A DNA stretch of 64,000 bases from Chytriomyces cf. hyalinus JEL632 (lineage: Eukaryota; Chytridiomycota; Chytridiomycetes; Chytridiales; Chytriomycetaceae), in contig JAIWWG010000025.1 of NCBI GenBank assembly GCA_025435555.1, positions 332,618 through 396,617 of the forward strand, written 5' to 3'. The notes under the pieces are model-generated. The model had not been told where the DNA came from and searched no databases. It saw only the letters and a program-made list of their open reading frames with translations. Position 1 is the first letter of the stretch. Every line of letters begins with the position of its first letter. Positions 1 to 9,773 of the stretch are shown piece after piece. A program made the translations under genes and the position numbers.

Positions 1-778
1 GCGCGTTCGCCGCTGAAACTTGCGACTGCAACCGAGTCTTGATGAGTTCAAACGGGTTACAAGAAAACGCGCCCATGACACCACACATGGAGCCCGCAAG
101 CATGCGTTTCCAAGGCGGAGAGCTTCCCGTCTTTGGATCATGAATCATGGTCATGAACGGGTCGTACATGCCGATACGAAAAAAGTTTTTGCTGCCTTCT
201 TTAAGGATCGCTGGGAAAAGTCCCTTTTGAAGTCCGCGGATGCCCTCGTTACGAAGGATTTTGTGGATTGCATCGAAGCTGTTGCGGTATATCTGGGAAT
301 AAATTGTGACGTCATTGGCACCGATAATATTTGATCAGTGGGGAGGGTATGGGACTTGTACGCACAACAGCGTCTGTCGTGGCTTTGAGGGAAGACTCAG
401 CGGCGCTTGCGCCCGCGGATTTGACAGCTTTCGCCCGTTGCCCCTGCAGTTGCAATCGAACCCTGTGGATCAAATGGGTCAGCTGATGGTTTAAGGACAG
501 ACACACGCTCATACTTGACGGTATCGAACGGGTTGGTGAAGAAGACGGCAACTGCAGAGGATCGGTTAGTCAGTGTGGGGGCAGGGTTCGACTCAAATTC
601 GACCCCAACAAGTCCAGAGTGCCGGGCTTCATCACTCACCAGCTGGTGCGCACGCCGACAATGCGAAACGTTCAGCAGGACCGAGCTTCCTCGGACGTCC
701 CTCATGGTGCGGGTAGAGGGCTGGGACCACGACGGCGAGTCCCGGTTGTGATCCGCCCATCACAGAGTCAGCGCTCAT
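1..778 (-). CDS. Mitochondrial carrier family protein (oxaloacetate carrier/SLC25A34-35-like), 3' part outside window
   Basis: A six-transmembrane inner-membrane solute carrier, seen from its start to the end of the second repeat; the rest lies left of the window. The ATG is at 778-776. Four exons are proposed: 778-640, 551-515, 462-322 and 278-1. Splicing joins TNPFDTVK to VRLQLQGQ, restoring the carrier signature PxD/E-x-x-K/R. A second signature, NPFELIKTRLQSQ, follows near position 30. The stretch NEGIRGLQKGLFPAILKEG is a typical carrier matrix loop. The small last intron (about 43 bases) is the least certain junction. The closest family is Oac1/SLC25A34-35, suggesting an organic-acid anion substrate; that assignment is by memory of the family and not tested. 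Confidence 0.8.
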
Positions 779-1037
779 TTGCTTTTAGTTTCGTTGTTAG
801 CGTGGCACGAGAAGCGATTGGGGATCGGCAGTTTGTGTTGGAAGCCGGCTTTTTTGAATATGATTCGACCAATCGTACTCCTGGGACAAGGACATGGAAA
901 ATGTCCAATTTCAGTGCCACACGCAGAAATGCAGCCACACGCACCGGCCCGGCAATTCCCGAAGCACACTCCGCCTTACATGGCGTCGCTGGCAGCACTA
1001 CCCTCAGAGGAATACGGGTGCAGCTTTTATTGTTTAT

Positions 1038-1211
1038 TTACAACCCAGTCGGTCGAAAAGAGGGAGCCACCAAAAACTGTCCATTCCGAGACACTTTTGG
1101 CTTCGATGAACCACTGCTGGCAGTTGCGTCCGGTGCGAGTTTTTTCGGCGGCGTTGGTTTTGAGTTCGATGAGGTTGATTTGACAGTGGCGGGGTGTTGC
1201 TCCACCTGCAT
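1038..1211 (-). CDS. Possible small hypothetical protein (57 aa)
   Basis: An ATG-started frame of 57 codons, rich in Ser, Lys and Pro, with no recognised domain. Its stop TAA is followed within a few bases by AATAAACAATAAA, a strong poly(A) signal on this strand, and that is the main reason to list it. It could equally be the last exon of a longer gene, because the reading frame stays open upstream to about 1265 without another ATG. No function can be given. Confidence 0.25.
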   Translation of the reverse strand: MQVEQHPATVKSTSSNSKPTPPKKLAPDATASSGSSKPKVSRNGQFLVAPSFRPTGL

Positions 1212-1432
1212 ATGACGGAAACTGTGAGGGAAACCACCTTCGCCCAATTTCCCAACAATCGACAATTTTCCCGCAGGGGCGGAGTGGAAAGGCCGGCTAT
1301 TTCAGATTTTGAAGAATTGTGTCTTGATGTTAGATGGACCGGGAAAAATTAAGGAAGGACCGCCGGATGAAGAAAAGACACAACCTTTGCTTCGACATTT
1401 CTCTTTTCACGGCGGCAATATGTCTGTTCGTT

Positions 1433-2372
1433 TTAGGCAGCGCTGTAATGTTGCAAGTCATAATGAGCCATCACAGTGCAAACAACAATCAACAATTTCT
1501 TTAAATCCTCACAGCTGTTTCCCCAGAAAGGAGTCACCGTTTTCCTCATTGGCACAACTATATCGAGACTCTTGACCCTTTTAGCTTCTTTTTTCATCTG
1601 AATGGCTCTCTGAGTTTCACCCATTCTTTGTTTTACCCTGAGCAGTCGGTCGTCGCGTTCTTTTTTCATATCCTGCGTTTTGACAAAATAATGGTCGTGT
1701 GTATCCTTTTTTTAAAACAGATTGGCTCGTCCAGTAATTCAATCCAACACTTACCAGATATGCGTAGCGCCAGTCATCAGGCTCTTCAAAATCAGAGGAT
1801 TCAATAGCCTTTCGTAGCGACGCAAATTCTCGCAAAGCGATTAATCGGTAATATCCTGTGCAAAAAATAATCATGTGAGCAGTTGTGAGGAAAGAACATG
1901 ACAGGCACATGCACATTTGCTTCGAAATAATAAAAAATAAAAAAAAACAGAAGCAAATTACCACTTAAATCTGTTGATAGCGAATCTTCCAAGTGTGGGT
2001 TGTATTCAATGAGTCGCTCCAGCTGTGTCCAAAAAAATATCAAACTTTGTCAAGCCGTTGATAGCGGAGTGAATGGAAAGGCGTAAACCGGCACCTGCAC
2101 AAACGTCATTGCCTTCGGCAGTATGCGCAAGAATAAGTGAGCAGGGACGTCTCCGAGATTCGTGTTCAAAGAGTAGATTTCTGGATGTTGAAAAACATCT
2201 ACTCAGTACAAACTGCGCCAAGTCGCACACGACGGTAAGACTGGCAGTATCGCTTACGATCAACATTCCGCTGCATCTTTGCGATGCATAAATCAGCGAG
2301 CGACGGGAGGCCGTTGGATGGGCTGAAGTCTGAGGACATTGGGTGGCGAAAATTTTCATTGCTCCACCACAT
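1433..2372 (-). CDS. ELA1: Elongin A (RNA polymerase II transcription factor SIII subunit A)
   Basis: Elongin A stimulates elongation by RNA polymerase II and, with Elongin C, a cullin and a RING protein, helps ubiquitylate stalled polymerase. Splicing four introns gives LPSLADLCIAKMQRNVDQIY, then GDVPAHLFLRILPKAMTFVQ, LERLIEYNPHLEDS and a coiled tail with LREFASLRKAIE and DWRYAYLDMKKERDDRLLR. This order (BC-box-like DLC..., the GD[VL]P segment, the E-Y-N-P-H-L-E core) matches the Elongin-A family (PF06881). The start may be 2372 or the in-frame ATG at 2339. The 3' end is unresolved: either the TAA at 1433, or a further intron donor near the TPFWGN codons with a short last exon. It lies just downstream of RAD51 on the same strand, about 120 bases away. 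Confidence 0.85.
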
Positions 2373-2494
2373 TTTACAGTTATCGCACACGCATGGGAAA
2401 AGTGACACACACACTCAACGGGCGTCTGATTCGCTTCTAGATTACCTTGCCCATGTTATCCGTTTTTATTGTACCTGTCCATACCACTGAAATA

Positions 2495-4133
2495 CTAACT
2501 CTTTGCATCGTTGATACCTGATGGTTATTGCAATGGTGAGAACAGCAAGAACCACCCATGACAAGAAAAGAAAACTATACCATCTGCTCCGATCGAAAAT
2601 TGCGCCTCCGCTTCGGGAAGGTTTGGACTATCATACACTTTACAAATACGGTTTTCTCCAGCACCTTTCTTGAAATAAAGACTGTGATGATCGAACACAA
2701 ACGTTCCCGGGTAAATACAATGCCGCAAGAATACATTTTGACTTTTTTACCGAGTAGTTGAAGCATGGGCAATAATATTTCCTCCAATTGGTTTTTTGTT
2801 ATCCCCCATGGCAAAACCATCCACTTGCGCAACGACCTGATTTGTAAGAACAACGGCAATTCCAAACTTTTTGGAGCGTGAAAGTATGTAAGGCTCGTGC
2901 TGATTTTATGCGTAATTAAGTAAAGACTGCATCCGTACCTCATCCGCAAGGCGCTGGAGCATTCGCAAGAACTTGGCCAGATGCATTTGACGTGCCGAAA
3001 GTTCTCCTCGGCCAGAATAATCAGTTCGGTACAACGATGTTGCACTGTCGACAATCAGAAGCGAAAACCTGCAGGTGTCAAAAAAATATCAACACGATTT
3101 TTCCGCCACGGTTTACAAGGAAATCCAACTGGCAGCACACACGGTCGATGATAATGCCGTGAAGAAACTTACCGCGTATCCGCCATCATTGCAGCACCTT
3201 GAACAAGAAGCGACATTTGATGATCCGAATTATATGCTCGTGCGTATGCAATATTGTCCAACACCTCCTCTCCGTTCAAACCAAAGCGTTCTGCAGTTGC
3301 CAACAGCCTTTCAGGTCTAAATGTTCCTTCGGTATCAATGTACATGACGCGTCCTTCGCCTCCTCCCATATTTGTGGGAAGCTGTTTTTTCGTTTCAGCG
3401 AAGTGAGAAAGAACATTCAAACGCGGGAATGAAAAGGCATCGAAACCTGAGCGATGACAGCAAGCGTGTGGCAAAGCTGCGTTTTTCCGGTTCTGAATTC
3501 GCCAAAGATTTCCGTGATTCCGCCAGTTTCGATTCCACCTGCAAGTGTTGTTGTTTATAAATCGAGAAAAGTGACACACACAGCGCCAGTGCTCTTACCA
3601 CCCAATAATGCATCCAAATCTTTCGATCCGGTTCCAATAGAGATGGTTTCTTGTCTGCGAATGTGAAAGTCCGTTGCGGTGGTGAATCCCATCGGAACAA
3701 GTTTTGCAGCTGAATCGAAAATCAGACACACAGAACGGTCATAGTCCGTCGACAATAAAAATCAGACGCTACCTTCCGCAAGAATCTTGTCTACTTTGAC
3801 CTCCGAGATGCCTTTGATTGTGAGCAAGGTTTTACGTGGAGTGAACGCCAGACTCTCGACAGTGTGGAAGCCGGCATCTTTGAGCTTCTTGACATCCGAT
3901 GCAGCAATTCCGCATTGCTGATGAGATAATTTGCGATTGCGATAGAGTATTGTGGACAGGTTCTGAGTAAGCACCACTTTCGGGATAGGATGCAACAAAA
4001 ATACCTCAAGCTGCTCCACTTTCAGGACTGACGCGCGGACATCTTCTTCCTCTTCCTGCTGCTGCACCTCCTCCTCCTGCTCCTGTTCTTGTTGTTGTTG
4101 CTGTGCTTGCTGTTGGCGTTGTCTGGAACTCAT
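2495..4133 (-). CDS. RAD51: DNA repair recombinase RAD51
   Basis: RAD51 forms the ATP-dependent nucleoprotein filament for homology search and strand exchange in the nucleus. Nine exons are needed. Exon 2 holds the helix-hairpin-helix domain ([20 protein letters not shown]). Exon 3 holds [12 protein letters not shown] and [13 protein letters not shown]. Exon 4 holds the Walker A box GEFRTGKT, exon 5 the segment [15 protein letters not shown], and exon 6 the Walker B strand LLIVDS and [19 protein letters not shown]. Exon 7 holds the loop-2 region [10 protein letters not shown], and exon 8 [17 protein letters not shown] last mini-exon gives the classic end ...GINDAKS and a TAG at 2497-2495. All core motifs are intact. 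The oddity is the N-terminus: about 40 residues almost only Gln, Glu and Arg before the HhH domain. The ATG at 4133 is the only in-frame choice. Confidence 0.95.
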
Positions 4134-4663
4134 TTTCTGTGTATATTTTCTTTCACTTTTACATTTTGTTCGGACAACCCGTTCTTATGCGATTGCTCGT
4201 TCAAGCACAGCTGCACTTTTCACGGCACGACAGGGATGGTACCCTCTGCTCATCTTTTCAGGTTCATTGAGTCCCGCTTCAGGACCCCATCTTGTTCGTT
4301 TCTCCATTTGCAATGACACGGCGTCTCCAAGCGGGCGGTCTTAACCGATGAGCGGCAGCAACAAAGCAGACAAGTTGAGAACAAGAGGCGGGCTCTTTAC
4401 GAAAGTGATGCCGCCCAACGATCACTTCCCACTACGGTCATCACCCACACCGTGCAGCCAGTCCACGCCCAGTCCTGCTCAGGCTGAGTGGGTGATCGCT
4501 GCCTTAATATTCCAACACAGCCGCATGTTGTTTTTGGGTGCATTTTGTAAGCAGGACAGGAAATTTCCCGCTGATAGCGCACAAACTAATCAAAACAAAG
4601 CAAAATCACTTTGTCAATTTGGAAAAAGTTTTCTCCCTACCATAACCCCTGAAAAAGCCTGAA
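4134..4663 (+). other. Intergenic: divergent promoter region of RAD51 and the next gene
   Basis: This stretch separates the RAD51 start from the start of the disordered protein on the other strand. An open frame on the plus strand from about 4348 to 4662 ends one base before the next ATG and looks like leader sequence, not a protein; it has no recognisable domain. Confidence 0.4.
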
Positions 4664-5413
4664 ATGAGTCCCGAGCTTCTTCTACGACGACGCAACACCG
4701 TGCGTCGAACCTCAGATCCCCCCCATGTCCCTGCGTCCACAGAGCGCCGCTTCTCGCAGCAGCATTCCCCCCCAAACCTGCATCCAATCTCAGAACCCCT
4801 TCAAAGACCTCCCCAGAGATCCCAGAGTTTGAAAACCCCGCTCTTTCAAGCCCCTTCATCTGCCACCACTCCCAAAAGGATCATCCCCAAGAGACAAGAC
4901 TCCTTAAGCGGTCCAAACCAGTCCGACACACCAGACATTCAGACCGCACCTCAATTGGTCCGATCACCGTCGTCAGGTGCCACACTGGGTCCAGTTGGTG
5001 TCTCTCGCAACGTGTTTGGTCTTCCAGAAGGTCCTCAGGAGTCTTCGCTCTCGATCAAAACCAGATTCTCGCACATGATAACTGCAGCGACACACAAGAA
5101 TCCTCGGTCTGCACCAATCTTCTTTGATGCCATACAACCGCTCTTCCCCTCTCCAATAGCGCAGACGAATGATGTATTGTCTAAACCGCCGACAACATTT
5201 CCCGACGTGGAGTTCATCCCTCTGCCTGTCTTCCCCAACCGGTGTAACGGTCCAAACAATCTGGCACGCTCTAAAACCCTCTACAGCGACCAGATTTCCG
5301 TATCCAACACAACAGCAACACGAGCATCATCGCATTCTCCAACTAAGCCTGCCACAGTTAGCCGTTCGCGATCCATGTCCAGGACAAGAAGTCCTGCCGT
5401 GTTGATCGTTTGA
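4664..5413 (+). CDS. Disordered Ser/Pro/Thr-rich protein, function unknown
   Basis: One uninterrupted 249-codon frame from an ATG to TGA at 5411-5413, followed by an A/T-rich tail with a TTATTAAATA poly(A)-like stretch. The protein is dominated by Ser, Pro, Thr, Arg and Gln, has no hydrophobic segment and no recognised fold. It begins MSPELLLRRRNTVRRTSDPP and ends in an SR-type stretch (RSRSMSRTRSPAV). The basic S/T-P sites would suit phosphorylation by proline-directed or basophilic kinases; that is inference from composition only. It resembles in style the many other small intronless disordered genes of this window but shares no clear motif with them. The gene is convergent with the USP gene, about 80 bases away. 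Confidence 0.6.
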   Translation: MSPELLLRRRNTVRRTSDPPHVPASTERRFSQQHSPPNLHPISEPLQRPPQRSQSLKTPLFQAPSSATTPKRIIPKRQDSLSGPNQSDTPDIQTAPQLVRSPSSGATLGPVGVSRNVFGLPEGPQESSLSIKTRFSHMITAATHKNPRSAPIFFDAIQPLFPSPIAQTNDVLSKPPTTFPDVEFIPLPVFPNRCNGPNNLARSKTLYSDQISVSNTTATRASSHSPTKPATVSRSRSMSRTRSPAVLIV

Positions 5414-5495
5414 TTGTTGTTCAAATTTTTTTTTGTTTATGAAATTATTAAATACAAGATAATACGATTGTAATGCTGCCGCAACTTCACAAATG

Positions 5496-7728
5496 TCACG
5501 TTTTCCGTTTCCACCAAGAAGTTGCATGGGACACATTCTCAGGCGTAGTTGTTGTTGTTGCAGGACTGCTATGATCCGACGAACGGTCTCCATCAGACTG
5601 TTCCACAGTTTGTGATGCTGGCGTCCCAGCGACACTTGCCTCTGCCAAATGCTCAGCCGTGCCCACAGACGGCCGCTTGAACCGGAACCCACCAAATCCA
5701 ACCCCAACAGCGCCACTAGTCCCGCCGCCGCCGCCACCTTGATTCTGCTGATTTCCTCCCACGGGCAGAGCATTGCCGCCTTGGGGATGCTGTGATTGGC
5801 CACTGAGTTGCGGCCCAGTCTGCCCGTACATTTGAGCAGAAGGCACAGACGGCGTCGAAACAGATCTTTGCTCAGCAGTTAAACCCCGCGTCGGTGACAT
5901 GGACCGTCTTCCACTCGTCTCCTCATCCAGCGGAACAGTTTCCGCAACTGGAATACCACCTGCAGGTGTCATGCTTGAAACAATCCGCCCCGAGTCCAAA
6001 CCAACGCGTTCGTAGAGCAGAATATAGCCAGTCCCAGGGTTGTTCAGGTCCCCATAATACCGCGAGATTTCGGATTCGTCCACGCGTTCGACAGTATCGT
6101 CATCGAATACAATCCAGTTATCGTGAGATTTGACGAGAGATATATAGTGACCTTGGTGTGGGCCAATTCCGAGATGGACAATCACAGATGAAAGCGTGTA
6201 TAAGCAGTCTGGATCTTGTGCGTCGTCAGTCTGGATTAAAATGAATTAGTGCAACTGTCACACATTTAAATATTGGGGCACGCAAGAAGGCATGGAGCTT
6301 ACTGTGTTGAATAACTTCAAGTCAAAAGGAAACACGACTCGATAGTTCAGTTTCATGAATCGCTGCAGGTTTTCCTGGTACTTGAAGCGTTTTAAGTGAA
6401 CCACGAGGATATTTGGGAGCGATTTAATTTTCATGCGTTTTTCAGCCTCTTGAAGCGACTTGCAAGTGTCACAATAGAACTTGTCTTTAGCGCATAATGT
6501 TTCGCTTGTTGAGAAGTTGCGCAGGCAAGTGCTGACTGATGAGTGCTGCGATATGTCAATGGACAGGTCAAGAAAAGCTTCATCCTTATTTGTAATCTGG
6601 GAAGGCGTTGGTGCAAAGGAATAGAATCATTGCCACAGAATATTTTTGACTCACTGTCTCACACGTCAGGCATTTGGTTTCGTTTGTGAGCTGACCCTCA
6701 AAAAGTTCGTGAACCCAAGTGGCAGGGACATGGCGTTCCTTTTCTCCTTTTTTAACATTGCAATAACCAGAATTAAGTACCCCCAGTTCAAGATCCCCAA
6801 GTATGTATGTTACAACGGTCCTTACCTCGCTTTTTCTCCTTTACGTCAGGAGCAGGAGGAGTCGGAGTTGGAAAAGCCGTGGGCATTAAGAGCCTCAGCT
6901 TTTCGGAAAATTCCTTCTTATGTCGAACCAAGATCTCGGCGATGGCGTTCAGAAGGTAATTGAGAAACTCTTGCGCATCTTGCTGTGTAATTCCTTGAAA
7001 CAGTTCTGTGGAAACAAGTGGCCAACAGTTCACATTGGTGAAAGACAATGCGTCGGAGGGAGAATAGAGAGAGGGGACGTGAAAACCGTTGCCAGCGCAT
7101 GTTTACCATTTTCTTGCTTCAGTTTGGTCACAAAAGTTTGCGGCCGCATAACGCCCGTCCGCTTCTTTTGCGTCGAAATTTTTGTAAAAAGTTCCTGCAA
7201 GGTCGTGAGCAGAGTTTCGTCATTTTTTTCGACAGCGATGCTTTCGAGTTGTTGCAGGAATGGAAGTGCGGCGCTGCCAGTCCCGGCCGAGAGGAGCGGG
7301 GCATCGAAGGGAGGAAGACTCACGCCCTGTGGAATGGTTCTCAGATGAAATCGAATTGGAGATGTGCGTTGTTTGGTGTCTTACGTCGGCGGATGCTGCA
7401 ATCACGGCTGTTGACAGTGGGTACTTGTACTGCAGAACGCATTCGCGGAAGGGTTTGCAGAAGTAGAGGGCTTGAAGTACACTATTGCAGTAGCAGCTGT
7501 GAATATATGTAAGCATCAAATGCGAGTGAGACAGGCAGCAAGTGCGGGTAAGTTTTGAACACCATTGCAAATGTGAAATTACGTGTTTCCAAAGTTCTCA
7601 AAGCCGAAGTATCTCTCGTTGTTGTTGCTGGAGAGCCACTCATCAATTCTCGAGCTTTTTGCGCTGCCAATGCCCGGGGCAGCACCGGGCGCGACACCGT
7701 CTTTAGCGCCTCTGATCCATTGGAGCAT
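5496..7728 (-). CDS. Ubiquitin carboxyl-terminal hydrolase, USP12/USP46 type
   Basis: A cysteine protease that removes ubiquitin; the USP12/46 group normally acts with WD40 activators (WDR48/UAF1). The start codon at 7728 follows from extending the frame before FGFENFGNT. After splicing, the Cys box reads [17 protein letters not shown]. Next come the [13 protein letters not shown] box, a zinc ribbon (KCLTCET and YCDTCK), [14 protein letters not shown], and the His box [17 protein letters not shown] with [10 protein letters not shown], so the catalytic residues are all present. Seven exons give about 590 residues. The C-terminal about 170 residues beyond ILLYERV are a disordered Gly/Gln/Ser/Thr-rich extension not usual in animal USP12/46. 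It is head-to-head with the next gene, only 80 bases between start codons. Confidence 0.9.
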
Positions 7729-7808
7729 CCTTTTTTAAATTATTTTTCTGCGGATTTATTTTACTTTCCTGTCGCAGGCCAACCAACATTACAAATTGGC
7801 CGTCTGCC

Positions 7809-9263
7809 ATGCTCCCGACGGAGACAACGGGTCTCCTCCTGCCCGCCCTTGCCTCATTTTTGCTTGTGGCAACTGTCTTGCATTCACCACTAGCAAGTCT
7901 GACCACCGTTTGTGCGGCTCTCCTTGCGTATCTCGCCATGTTTCACTGTCGCATCCTTTTGGCTATGGCGACACCCGGCACACCGACCGTCAACTTACTC
8001 AATCTGTTGTACTTCAACCATGAGGGCTTTTTCGTCAAGCTGGACATGGACTTGCCTTTCAACAACTTGTTTCCCATGCCTTTATGTGGGGTCACGCACA
8101 CCGTCCACAGACCATCCGGCCGCATTGAGCTACCCAACATCAGCATCTCATTCGTGGACAAAAAAGGAAATTCTACCAGAATCGTTGACCTCATGCTATC
8201 AAACGCGCTCGTCTTCAAAACAGGAGAGAATACTCTCAGAATCAAACAGGAAGCTCTTCAAGTCATCATATGCGACAAGGAAATCTGCGGGAATATCGTT
8301 CAAACCGTTATCGAAAAGAATTTGGCGGGTTATTGGGATCCCAGCCATGACATTGTCGTGTCAATTTCGCTACACGGCACCCTGCGAGTTCTCGGATTCC
8401 ATTTGTATCGTGGATTCAATAGTCCACCGGTCCAAGTGAGCCTTAAATGGGTGCATGATTACCTGTTTCCGTCTGCATCATTCCAATCAACACAACGACG
8501 CACCTCAACTCCACCACAACAACCTGCGCCACAATTACCCGATGGAAGCAATATCCTCACCCGCCGAAAGTCAGGCCTAAGTGGGTTCCTTCCTGGCATA
8601 CAAATTACGCGTGAGCCGTCAATCTCGACTGAAGGAGTGCAGCTAGCCCTGTACGCCTCCATCAATTTCACATCGCCACCCACCCTGGATCTGTCCATAC
8701 ATCGTGTCCAGATTGGAATCTACATCAACAACATCATGGTCACCAGCGCAACCATCAGTCCATTTCGAATCCGTGCGTACGAAAGCACTCAAGTCCCGCT
8801 GCGCATTGCATTCAATAACCCGCGTGTGTTGCGAAACGCGCATTTGGCGCATGTGGTTGTAGATTTGATGAACTTGTTGGCGAGAGGGGTCGGGATTGGT
8901 GTTGTTGCAATCGAGACGGTTGCGAACCAGACGGCGAGATATGTGACGGGTCGGCGAGAGTCGTTTGCCACAAATGCAAGCGCCAAAATTCTGAGTGTTG
9001 AAGGGTATGGTGTCACTGGGGAGGTGTTGGATGTTGGGTGGCTCAGTCATGTGTTGGGCAAGATTGATTTGAAAGTGGAGTTGTTTGGACCAGGCGGAGA
9101 GAGAGAGGAGCAGGAGTTGTCTAATCTCGAATCTGGCTTTGCTGATGAGAACAGTGGGTATTCGGACGACACGTCTCTTTCTGTTGATTCTTGGGATGAA
9201 ACTGTATTTATATCTCGCCGCCGTGCACACAGCCCGAGTTTCCTCATAGATTATTTGCAATAA
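7809..9263 (+). CDS. Membrane-anchored protein with beta-rich repeated domains, function unknown
   Basis: An intronless frame of 484 codons. Two hydrophobic stretches sit in the first 60 residues (TGLLLPALASFLLVATVLHS and TTVCAALLAYLAMFHCRILLA), so it is an anchored or signal-bearing protein. After them come two similar beta-type stretches, one around residues 75-190 (LPNISISFVDKKGNSTRIVD) and one around 260-430, separated by a Pro/Gln-rich linker. The pattern resembles the fungal LEA-2/DUF3712-like (Tag1-type) extracytoplasmic domains, but this is only a resemblance. The tail is acidic and Ser-rich. The stop codon TAA lies inside an AATAAA poly(A) signal (CAATAAATC). The gene shares an 80-base divergent promoter with the USP gene. 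Confidence 0.75.
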   Translation: MLPTETTGLLLPALASFLLVATVLHSPLASLTTVCAALLAYLAMFHCRILLAMATPGTPTVNLLNLLYFNHEGFFVKLDMDLPFNNLFPMPLCGVTHTVHRPSGRIELPNISISFVDKKGNSTRIVDLMLSNALVFKTGENTLRIKQEALQVIICDKEICGNIVQTVIEKNLAGYWDPSHDIVVSISLHGTLRVLGFHLYRGFNSPPVQVSLKWVHDYLFPSASFQSTQRRTSTPPQQPAPQLPDGSNILTRRKSGLSGFLPGIQITREPSISTEGVQLALYASINFTSPPTLDLSIHRVQIGIYINNIMVTSATISPFRIRAYESTQVPLRIAFNNPRVLRNAHLAHVVVDLMNLLARGVGIGVVAIETVANQTARYVTGRRESFATNASAKILSVEGYGVTGEVLDVGWLSHVLGKIDLKVELFGPGGEREEQELSNLESGFADENSGYSDDTSLSVDSWDETVFISRRRAHSPSFLIDYLQ

Positions 9264-9773
9264 ATCATGCGCATTTAACTTGTTGGCCGCATCAGATGGA
9301 TGCAAATTCAACCCACTACCCATTGCATGCTCAGCAACTTTCTTCTTGAAGGACAAGGGGAAGCTTCTTTTGCGGCTCATTGAATAAAGGTGTTCAAAAG
9401 TTGTTCCAGTGTTCAAAAGTTGTTTTGGTGTTCAGAATTGGACTTTTCAAAAACATCGTCTGATCACTTTGGCACCGCAGATTCTACTTCGCTTCATAAA
9501 AATACGAATATCTAGATATATTTTGGATTTTTATTGTTGACGTTCAGGGTGCAGATCACTTGTCATAGCCCACCCTTTTATTTTGTGCAATAAACGGGTG
9601 GGCCACGACAAGTGATTTTACGGTACTTTAGAAAAAAGAAAGCATCGTAAAATCATGGAGTCAGCAGGAACGTTTGGGCAAAGCAGCAGCAACAACAGCG
9701 GCAACAACCATCATCATCACCATCATCACCACCACCATAATGATTGTGAGTCATACAGCTCCAAATAAGCGAT
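9264..9773. other. Intergenic with repeats and a long inverted repeat
   Basis: No gene is seen here. The stretch holds two direct copies of a roughly 16-base unit containing TTCAAAAGTTGTT at about 9389-9425, the strong inverted repeat listed separately at 9555-9616, and a CAT/CAC-rich tract (about 9710-9737) just before the next start codon. Confidence 0.5.
9555..9616. repeat. Long inverted repeat / hairpin, 21-base arms
   Basis: The left arm 9555-9575 and right arm 9596-9616 are reverse complements at 19 of 21 positions, around a 20-base A/T-rich loop holding AATAAA. Arms begin ATCACTTGTC and end GACAAGTGAT. Both mismatches would be G-U pairs in RNA made from the minus strand and A-C mismatches in plus-strand RNA. 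A second, smaller inverted pair (GATTTTACG at about 9613 and CGTAAAATC at about 9646) brackets the sequence to the right. It may be the core of a small terminal-inverted-repeat element or a structured transcript. Confidence 0.7.

Noticed and set aside
585-615. GGTTCGACTC resembling a tRNA T-loop
   Set aside because: No acceptor stem or anticodon arm could be assembled around it; it falls in a carrier-gene intron.
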